Positions 1-5,216 of a DNA stretch of 6,203 nucleotides are shown here, piece after piece. The number at the start of each line of letters is the position of its first letter. Positions within the stretch are counted from its first letter, which is position 1. The stretch is from Chloroflexota bacterium (GTDB lineage Bacteria; Chloroflexota; Dehalococcoidia; Lucifugimonadales; UBA3495). The DNA lies in assembly GCA_022562335.1 (NCBI GenBank), contig JADFPM010000161.1, positions 1 through 6,203 of the forward strand. Reading direction: 5' to 3'. The notes beneath the pieces are model-generated. The model did no database searches, was not told the origin of the DNA, and saw only the letters and a program-made list of their open reading frames with translations. The translations under genes were made by a program, and so were the position numbers.

Positions 1-111
1 CCCGTTACGCGTTGCCCGTTTTGGTGTGATGCTCTTGCGGTGGCCATCGATGCTGACGGCTCCACTGGCGTCACGCTGCCTCTTGAGCTATCCTAAGGCA
101 CGTGGGGGCAC

Positions 112-131
112 GGTGGCTTCGTCAAGCCGCC
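112..131 (+). other. Leader hairpin upstream of the alpha/beta hydrolase
   Basis: The arms GGTGGCTT (112-119) and AAGCCGCC (124-131) pair over 8 bp, with one G-U wobble, around a CGTC tetraloop. The hairpin ends 13 bases before the Shine-Dalgarno sequence of the hydrolase. No T-tract follows, so it does not look like an intrinsic terminator; it could be a 5' leader structure or chance pairing in GC-rich DNA. I see no coding signal and no convincing -35/-10 pair elsewhere in bases 1-161. Confidence 0.3.
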
Positions 132-161
132 TTGGGATGCCCGCAGGGAGGATCTACCACG

Positions 162-965
162 ATGACCACGACGTCCGGCACCTGGACCGAAGAGATATTA
201 GAGTTGGCAGGGACCAAGGTTCAAATGGTAAAGGGGGGCTCAGGCGGCCCTTTGCTGGTCCTGCACGACGAGATGGGCCATCATGGATGGCTCCGCTACC
301 ACGAAGAACTGGCTAAGAACCACACCCTCTATATCCCTTCTCACGCCGGATTCGGGGAAACCGATAGGCTCGATTGGATAATGAACATGAGGGACCTGGC
401 GGGCTGGTACCTGGAGGTATTGGACGACCTGGGCTTGGACCAAATGAACTTGATGGGTTTCTCTCTGGGTGGCTGGTTGGCCGCCGAGATGGCCGTCATG
501 AACCCTGGCCGGTTCAAGAAGCTGGTCCTGGTGGGACCGGCCGGGATCAAGCCCACCGAGGGCGAGATATTCGACATGTTCCTGGTGGTGGCCAAGGAGT
601 TCATAACCAACTCCGTCTTGGACCCGGCCAAAACCGCCGAGTTCCAGCAGATCTGCCCCGACGAACCCACCCCGGAACAGGTGGAAGCCTGGGAGGTGGC
701 CCGGGAGGAGTCCTGCCGGTTGAGCTGGAAGCCTTATATGCACTATCCTCCTCTACCTCACCTGCTGCACCGGTTGAAAAGCCTGCCATCCCTCATCATC
801 TGGGGCAGGCAGGACGGCATTGTCCCCCTCAACGCTGGAGAGATGTATCAGCAGTCCATACCCGGTTCACGATTGTCGGTCATCGACGACTGCGGCCACC
901 GGCCCGAGGTGGAAAAACCCGAGGAATTCGTCACCCTGGTCCGCCAGTTTCTGGCCGCAGGTTAG
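162..965 (+). CDS. Alpha/beta fold hydrolase
   Basis: A 267-residue single-domain alpha/beta hydrolase, the usual length for the family, probably cytosolic because no signal peptide or membrane segment is visible. The nucleophile elbow is GFSLGG with Ser101. The acid is likely Asp218 in WGRQDGIVP after the cap region, and the base His246 in CGHRPEVEKPEEF, so the catalytic triad is complete. The oxyanion strand reads LLVLHDEMGHHGW (31-43), a variant of the usual HGxxG. Residues ~130-205 form the variable cap that would set the substrate. The start at 162 is chosen because AGGGAGGA (145-152) lies 9 bases upstream; an in-frame ATG at 102 would add 20 unconserved residues and has no such site. 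The substrate cannot be named: esterase, C-C hydrolase or haloperoxidase-like activity are all possible. The next gene on the same strand is a flavin oxidoreductase 150 bases downstream, so a shared pathway is plausible but unproven. Confidence 0.9.
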   Translation: MTTTSGTWTEEILELAGTKVQMVKGGSGGPLLVLHDEMGHHGWLRYHEELAKNHTLYIPSHAGFGETDRLDWIMNMRDLAGWYLEVLDDLGLDQMNLMGFSLGGWLAAEMAVMNPGRFKKLVLVGPAGIKPTEGEIFDMFLVVAKEFITNSVLDPAKTAEFQQICPDEPTPEQVEAWEVAREESCRLSWKPYMHYPPLPHLLHRLKSLPSLIIWGRQDGIVPLNAGEMYQQSIPGSRLSVIDDCGHRPEVEKPEEFVTLVRQFLAAG

Positions 966-1016
966 CGTGGAGCGCAGCCCTGGGTACAGCGGCTTACGCA
1001 CCCGCCGCCGTACCAA

Positions 1017-1025
1017 TGCTATGAT
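1017..1025 (+). promoter_or_regulatory. Candidate extended -10 promoter for the LLM oxidoreductase gene
   Basis: TGCTATGAT fits the extended -10 pattern TGnTATAAT with one mismatch. No good -35 is present at 16-18 bases, which extended -10 promoters tolerate. Transcription would begin near 1032, leaving a leader of about 84 bases before the ATG at 1116. CCGCCG (1005-1010) and CGGCGG (1036-1041) followed by TTTT could also form a loose terminator-like hairpin over this site for the preceding hydrolase transcript, but its ~25-base loop makes that weak. Confidence 0.3.
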
Positions 1026-1115
1026 TCCCGCGTGCCGGCGGTTTTCGTGCATCAGGTTCGCGGGCGCGGATCCCATGTGATAAATACGCGGGTTGTCCGG
1101 CAGGAGGGAAGGTAA

Positions 1116-2387
1116 ATGTTTATCGGGTATTTCACCGAGCGGCCCTACCAAGACGAGGCATCGGGCTTCTTTGGCGCCACCGGGAAGCCAATCATGGACT
1201 TGACGGTCAGCAATGGCATCTACGACGCCCATTTGGCCGCCGATCTTTACAACCGGTTCCTGGACGAAAAGATCTACGCCGAGGAGATGGGGTTCGACGG
1301 TTTGATGCTCAATGAGCACCACAGCACCCCGTTCTGCATGGGCGGGGCTATGAACGTGGAAGCCTCGATCCTGGCCCGCATCACCAAGAGGGCCAAGATA
1401 GTCCTGCTGGGCAACATCCTGCCCCTTTGGGACGATCCATTGTGGCTGGTGGAACAGCTTGCCATGATCGACGTGATCTCCCGGGGACGGCTGGTTTCCG
1501 GTTGGGTCCGCGGCACCGGCCGGGAGAGCGTGGCCCACAACATAGAGCCCCACCATAACTGGGAGCGGTTCCAAGAGGCCCACGATTTCATCATCAAGGC
1601 CTGGACCGAGCCCGGCCCATTCCGGTGGGAAGGCAAACACTACCACTACCGCCACGTAAACCCGTGGGTGATGCCCTACCAGAAGCCCCACCCGCCCATC
1701 TGGCTGCCCGGGGTGATCAGCCGGGATTCCCTGGTGTGGGCGGCCGAAAAACGCATCCCATACATCATGCTGGCCACCGAGATGGAACCCACCAGACAGG
1801 CCTTCCAGATCTACCACGACACGGCGGCCGAGCAAGGATACCAATCCGGCCCCCAGAACCTGGGGTATCTGTGGAAAGTGCACGTGGACGAGACCGAAGA
1901 GCTGGCCGAGGCGACGGGCCGGAAATACATTCAAGGCCCCAGCAACCCCTTCCTGGCGGGCAACGAAGGCACGGTGAACCCGGCCCTGGTCAACCTGCCG
2001 GGCCTGACGTCGCGCCGCAGGGTGTTGCCCACCCAGGCCGTGGCCACCGCCAACCGGGGTGGTGGAGGCGGCGTCGCCGGGGTTTTGGGCCGCCCCTACG
2101 AAAAGCAGATCGAAGACTACACCATCATCTGCGGCACGCCCAAGACGGTGATCCCCAAGATACGCCACGTATTGGAATACCTGCGCCCCGGAAGCATCTT
2201 CTTCTGGGACGGCGACGGGGCCATGACCCACGACGACGCCATGCGCAGCCTGCGCCTCATGGGCGAGGAGGTCATTCCGGCGGTGCGCGAGATAGCCAAG
2301 GACCTGGAACTGCCCGGCCCCTTCGAGGTGGACCCGGCCACCGGGGAAACGGTCACGGAAGACTCGAACGGGACATCGTCGGCCTAA
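1116..2387 (+). CDS. LLM-class flavin-dependent oxidoreductase (luciferase-like monooxygenase)
   Basis: A 423-residue member of the bacterial-luciferase (LLM) superfamily: TIM-barrel enzymes that use reduced FMN or F420 with O2, or as redox cofactor. Family marks in order are a first strand MFIGYFTERPY, EEMGFDGLMLNEHHS (56-70), the KIVLLGNILPLWDDPLWLVEQ region (94-114), IDVISRGRLVSGWVRG (118-133) with its GRL turn, HPPIWLPG (192-199), and CGTPKTVIPKI (339-349), which usually contacts the flavin phosphate. It is longer than a minimal ~330-residue LLM protein: an insert at ~270-330 carries an Arg-rich patch (SRRR) and a run of five glycines, and the tail is acidic. The start is supported by AGGAGGGA (1102-1109) six bases before the ATG. 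No flavin reductase is visible. The 150-base gap to the upstream hydrolase allows its own promoter. FMN monooxygenase is the likeliest role; F420 dependence cannot be excluded, and the substrate is unknown. Confidence 0.9.
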   Translation: MFIGYFTERPYQDEASGFFGATGKPIMDLTVSNGIYDAHLAADLYNRFLDEKIYAEEMGFDGLMLNEHHSTPFCMGGAMNVEASILARITKRAKIVLLGNILPLWDDPLWLVEQLAMIDVISRGRLVSGWVRGTGRESVAHNIEPHHNWERFQEAHDFIIKAWTEPGPFRWEGKHYHYRHVNPWVMPYQKPHPPIWLPGVISRDSLVWAAEKRIPYIMLATEMEPTRQAFQIYHDTAAEQGYQSGPQNLGYLWKVHVDETEELAEATGRKYIQGPSNPFLAGNEGTVNPALVNLPGLTSRRRVLPTQAVATANRGGGGGVAGVLGRPYEKQIEDYTIICGTPKTVIPKIRHVLEYLRPGSIFFWDGDGAMTHDDAMRSLRLMGEEVIPAVREIAKDLELPGPFEVDPATGETVTEDSNGTSSA

Positions 2388-2499
2388 TCCCAACCCGCTA
2401 AAAAGCAGTCACGGCATCTTTGCACCAAATTTTGGCCTGGCGCCTGAGAAGCTCACAGCCACTCACCCGAAGAGCTAATAGGTCCTTGGAACTGGGTCT

Positions 2500-2516
2500 C
2501 CTGATCAACAATCAGG
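2500..2516. repeat. Inverted repeat upstream of the HicB-like pseudogene
   Basis: CCTGAT (2500-2505) and ATCAGG (2511-2516) are perfect inverted repeats around a 5-base centre. They lie 27 bases before the first ATG of the HicB-like remnant. Toxin-antitoxin genes are often autoregulated through palindromes like this, so it may be an old operator; that is inference. The rest of 2388-2543 holds no recognisable gene. One frame ending in TAA at 2567-2569 reads LGLLINNQGLEYDKALLDGG, which I could not assign to a family. No clear terminator follows the LLM gene. Confidence 0.35.
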
Positions 2517-2543
2517 GATTAGAATACGATAAGGCATTGCTGG

Positions 2544-2750
2544 ATGGTGGGACGCTTATAGAATTTTAAGATTGAAATCGAACAGGAAGAAGACGGCCGA
2601 TGTATGGCAGAGGTTATAGACCTTCCAGGGGTCATGACCTACGGTGCAAATCCAGAGGATGCCAAATGCAGGGTGCCAGCGCTTGCCCTGCGCGTGTCGA
2701 CCGAGGGGCTTGAGAGCGGCGAGGCAGTACGTCAGCCGACTAGGTTGTAG
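2544..2750 (+). pseudogene. HicB-family antitoxin pseudogene (in-frame TAG at codon 6)
   Basis: Reading from ATG 2544 gives MVGRL, a TAG stop at 2559-2561, then NFKIEIEQEEDGRCMAEV and IDLPGVMTYGANPEDAK, ending at TAG 2748-2750. The pattern of an IEIEQEEDGR strand, AEVxxLPGV, YGxxPEDA and a helix with ALALRV and LESGEAV is characteristic of short (~70-residue) HicB antitoxins, which have a partial RNase H-like fold. HicB normally neutralises the HicA mRNA interferase. Without the amber codon the frame would be 68 residues, close to family length. The next in-frame ATG (2604) would remove the first beta strand. The C-terminus (VRQPTRL) lacks the usual end, so a second lesion is possible. AAGG (2531-2534) is a weak ribosome binding site. 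No HicA partner is visible on either side, so this is an orphan remnant. A sequencing error at the TAG cannot be ruled out. Confidence 0.7.
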
Positions 2751-2836
2751 CCTTATATTCTGACCCATAGGTCCGGCCTCCGGCAAGATTTAGATGTAAA
2801 TGCAGGGTTCAGTGATTGTGGAAGAGGGAAACACGC

Positions 2837-3079
2837 ATGGTTGACTTCAATTCCGTACTCAGCGAGGCACGACAACTTTCAGCCAAAGACCAGCTTCGCT
2901 TGATTGATGCGTTGTGGGACCTAGTTCCACCTGACGCTGATATTCCCCTTCACGAAGACTGGGCGGCTGAGTTGGAACGGCGTGTGGCCGAAATTGAAGC
3001 AGGCGACGCGGCAACGGTGCCCTGGACCACTATCCGCAAGGAGGCTCTGGCCAGGATCGGTCATGGAAACATCGGTTGA
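2837..3079 (+). CDS. Addiction-module antitoxin (TIGR02574-type)
   Basis: An 80-residue acidic protein of the putative addiction module component family, the antitoxin that accompanies many RelE/ParE toxins. The N-terminal half (FNSVLSEARQLSAKDQLRLIDALWDLV, about 4-30) has the family's helical LSxxDxLxLIDxLWDxL pattern. The middle (HEDWAAELERRVAEIEAGDA) and the PWTTIRKEAL motif (62-71) match the C-terminal region expected to wrap around the toxin. The start at 2837 is preferred because AGAGGGAA (2823-2830) precedes it at good spacing; a TTG at 2816 in the same frame would add seven residues. The last 17 bases overlap the toxin gene, the usual sign of translational coupling with antitoxin first. 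No DNA-binding domain of its own is obvious, so autoregulation cannot be judged. GC content is visibly lower here than in the flanking enzyme genes, consistent with an acquired module. Confidence 0.85.
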   Translation: MVDFNSVLSEARQLSAKDQLRLIDALWDLVPPDADIPLHEDWAAELERRVAEIEAGDAATVPWTTIRKEALARIGHGNIG

Positions 3080-3359
3080 ATTCGATGTTGCCGCACGTGC
3101 AGAATTCGATGATGCTTTTGATTGGTACGCCCATCAAAGTCTTGGCGCGGCGATTGGATTTGCGTCCGAGGTTGATGCGGCCATTGACCTGATTACTGCA
3201 GACCCCGGCCACTATCCGGGGACCTATGCCGGTTGCCAATGTTGTGCACTTCGCCGCTATCCGTATCGCGTCATCTATTACAGAACTCAAACCAGGGTCA
3301 TCGTAGTGGCGGTTGCACATGCCAAACGAAGACCTGGGTACTGGAGAAGCCGTTTGTAG
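3063..3359 (+). CDS. RelE/ParE-family toxin (type II toxin-antitoxin)
   Basis: A 98-residue basic protein of the RelE/ParE superfamily. It shows the N-terminal strand VEFDVAARAEFDDAFDWY (5-22), a second helix ending ITADPGHYP (44-52), the core strands LRRYPYRVIYY (63-73) and VIVVAVAHAKRRPGYWRSR (79-97). The AVAHxxRxPGYWxxR ending is diagnostic of the ParE/RelE plasmid-stabilisation branch. Such toxins either cleave mRNA on the ribosome (RelE) or inhibit gyrase (ParE); sequence alone does not decide which. It is full length and appears intact. The ATG at 3063 lies inside the antitoxin gene, with AGGA at 3053-3056 six bases upstream; an in-frame ATG at 2982 would add 27 residues that do not fit the family. 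The pair probably forms a two-gene operon. The cysteines at positions 58, 60 and 61 in the middle loop are unusual but not obviously functional. Confidence 0.88.
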   Translation: METSVEFDVAARAEFDDAFDWYAHQSLGAAIGFASEVDAAIDLITADPGHYPGTYAGCQCCALRRYPYRVIYYRTQTRVIVVAVAHAKRRPGYWRSRL

Positions 3360-3412
3360 CACCAATTCCGAACACCTGGTTGCACCAGACGTCACACAAC
3401 ATTTTGTCTTCT

Positions 3413-3436
3413 TCGGGCTCCCCGCCCGATTGGGGA
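3413..3436 (+). other. Overlapping hairpins (possible compact pseudoknot) in the toxin-halogenase gap
   Basis: TCGGGC (3413-3418) pairs perfectly with GCCCGA (3424-3429) around the loop TCCCC. That loop is in turn complementary to GGGGA (3432-3436). The two stems are either mutually exclusive or form a tight H-type pseudoknot. No T-tract follows, so this is not a standard terminator. It lies about 110 bases before the halogenase start. The rest of 3360-3548 shows no gene and no convincing promoter. Chance pairing in GC-rich sequence is a real alternative. Confidence 0.25.
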
Positions 3437-3548
3437 CCTCCGATAAAACCTGGCGTCCGGTATGTGATCCTCCGAGATTAAAGCTTCTTTATCGCGTGAC
3501 GGTGGCCAGCGAGCCACTAGTCCACGAGAGGCGATAGGTTTCTGACCA

Positions 3549-5207
3549 TTGACCCAACTTGACCAAACGCCCGACGTCGTCGTCATCGGCGGCGGCCCCG
3601 CCGGAAGCACGACGGCCACCATGCTGGCCCGCAAGGGCGTCCGGGTGCTGCTGCTGGAGCGCGACCGGTTTCCCCGCCATCACGTGGGCGAGTCCCTGCT
3701 GCCCGCCAGCATGCCCGTGCTGGAGGAGTTGGGCGTCATGCCGGCCATGGAGAAAGCCGGGTTCCTGCCCAAGTACGGGGCCACCATGGTATGGGGAAAG
3801 GACTCCACCCCGTGGAGCTGGTACTTCCGGGAGACCAGCCGCCAATACCCTTCTTCTTTCCAGGTCTCGCGGCCCGAATTCGACCAACTGCTGCTGGAAA
3901 ACAGCCGGGCCAACGGCGTGGATGTCCGCGAAGGCTGCCGGGTGGTGGAGATTCACTCCAACGGTGGAAAAACCACGGGTGTGGGTTATGTCTCCGATGA
4001 CGGCACGGCCGGATCGGCCCATTGCTCGTTGGTGGTTGACGCCAGTGGACAGGGCGGTATCTTGGGGCGCACCCTGAACCTGCGCCGGTATGATCCCTTT
4101 TTCCAAAACCTGGCGGTCTATGCTTATTTCGAAGGCGCTCAACGGCTGCCACAGCCCGACGAGACCAACATATTTATAGAATCGTATTCGAACGGCTGGT
4201 TCTGGAATATCCCCCTGCACACCGGGCAGACCGGGGTGGGCGTGGTGGTGGACAGCAAGACGGGGCAGCAAGGGATCCAAGAATTCGGCCTGGAGGGGTT
4301 CTTGACCCGCCAGATCTCCCAAGCCCCCCATACCGCCGAGATGTTGCGAAACGCCAGGCTCACCGAAGGACCATTTGTGGTCAAGGACTGGTCTTACACC
4401 TGCGAACCCATGGTTGGCGACGGCCACATACTGGTGGGCGACGCCGCCTGCTTCGTGGACCCGCTGTTCTCTTCGGGCGTCCACCTGGCCCTGATGGGCG
4501 GTGTCATGGCCGCCGCTCTGGCAGCCACGACGCTCAAAGGATCTGATATCGCCAAACCGGCGGGGCGCGTTTATGAGGAGCTTTACCTGCAAGAATACCG
4601 GCATTTCAGGGAGATGGCCCGCCTGTTCTATACGTCCAACCTCAACGCCGACTCCTATTTCTGGGAAGCCCGGCGTTTATTGGGCGGCGATGAGACTTTC
4701 TCGCCCCGGCACGCCTTCATCCAAGCGGTGGCCGGGCAACCTCCCAGGGGCTACGAAAGGGTCGTCCTGGAACAGGGCCAGGCGCCGGAAGGGTTCTCCC
4801 ACAGCGTCAAGGCCGTGGAGGATGAGCGGGCCTTCCGCCGGGCCAAACTGGAAGCCGCCCTGGACCAAACGGACGGGAAAGAGCCCGCGATCTATCAAGC
4901 GGTGCCCTGTCTGTCACCGGAAGTATCCATCGAACGGCAACCGGTTTTGGGCGAAGGGGAATTCGTGTGGGGCCAGGTGATCACCTCGGGCGGCGGGTCT
5001 TCCGGAAACGGTCAAAGCACTCCCTGCAGCCCCTTGGTGGCCATGCTGGTCTCCCAGATCGACGGCGTGACCCCGGTGGCGGACCTGTTGGCCGGATTGG
5101 TCCAGGGCAGGGACGAAAACCAGGCTGCCCAGATAGCGCAAAGTGTCTTGACCGCCCTCCAAATCCTGTACGTGGACGGCTCGATCGAAGAAATGAAAGG
5201 GCTATAG
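3549..5207 (+). CDS. Flavin-dependent halogenase with a C-terminal winged-helix-like extension
   Basis: A 552-residue FADH2-dependent halogenase that would use O2 and halide to form HOCl or HOBr and halogenate an aromatic ring. Marks in order are the FAD site GGGPAGS (14-20), VGESLLP (46-52), KAGFLPKYGA (69-78) with Lys75 as the likely catalytic lysine, the halogenase signature WFWNIP (217-222, WxWxIP), and GDAACFVDPLFSSGVHLA (297-314). The layout fits the phenol/pyrrole halogenases of the PltA, CmlS and CndH type rather than the free-tryptophan PrnA type, so a phenol, pyrrole or carrier-bound aryl substrate is likely. Residues ~455-550 form an extra C-terminal region resembling a PqqD-type winged helix (LVAMLVSQIDGVTPVADLL). 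The start is TTG at 3549, six bases after an in-frame TGA, with only a weak GATAGG upstream; the next ATG would cut into the FAD strand. No carrier protein, NRPS/PKS or flavin reductase is in view. Confidence 0.92.
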   Translation: MTQLDQTPDVVVIGGGPAGSTTATMLARKGVRVLLLERDRFPRHHVGESLLPASMPVLEELGVMPAMEKAGFLPKYGATMVWGKDSTPWSWYFRETSRQYPSSFQVSRPEFDQLLLENSRANGVDVREGCRVVEIHSNGGKTTGVGYVSDDGTAGSAHCSLVVDASGQGGILGRTLNLRRYDPFFQNLAVYAYFEGAQRLPQPDETNIFIESYSNGWFWNIPLHTGQTGVGVVVDSKTGQQGIQEFGLEGFLTRQISQAPHTAEMLRNARLTEGPFVVKDWSYTCEPMVGDGHILVGDAACFVDPLFSSGVHLALMGGVMAAALAATTLKGSDIAKPAGRVYEELYLQEYRHFREMARLFYTSNLNADSYFWEARRLLGGDETFSPRHAFIQAVAGQPPRGYERVVLEQGQAPEGFSHSVKAVEDERAFRRAKLEAALDQTDGKEPAIYQAVPCLSPEVSIERQPVLGEGEFVWGQVITSGGGSSGNGQSTPCSPLVAMLVSQIDGVTPVADLLAGLVQGRDENQAAQIAQSVLTALQILYVDGSIEEMKGL

Positions 5208-5216
5208 GAGAACACC

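Noticed and set aside
102..161. Upstream ATG at 102 as start of the hydrolase
   Set aside because: The ATG at 162 has AGGGAGGA at the right distance and starts directly before family-like sequence; the extra 20 residues look like translated leader.
374..1024. 216-codon + strand frame overlapping the hydrolase
   Set aside because: It is out of frame with the catalytic triad motifs and shows the Arg/Gly/Pro-rich composition typical of a shifted frame.
867..2393. 508-codon open frame on the minus strand opposite the LLM oxidoreductase
   Set aside because: It has no recognisable domain, is low-complexity in Gly/His/Val, and mirrors codon positions of a clearly recognisable + strand gene; long antisense frames are common in GC-rich coding DNA.
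2424..2434. CCAAATTTTGG palindrome as terminator of the LLM gene
   Set aside because: It has only a one-base centre, is AT-rich and short, and cannot form a stable hairpin loop; no T-tract follows.
2426..2569. Short frame reading LGLLINNQGLEYDKALLDGG as a possible gene end
   Set aside because: No family could be recognised and no start or full domain is present; it is noted only as an unassigned fragment.
3380..3407. TTGCAC ... TTTTGT as a promoter for the halogenase
   Set aside because: The -10 match is poor and the site is about 140 bases upstream of the start; not distinguishable from chance.
3489..4604. 371-codon open frame on the minus strand opposite the halogenase
   Set aside because: Its sequence is rich in Gly, His and Gln with no family pattern, while the + strand has all halogenase motifs; it is a shadow of codon bias.
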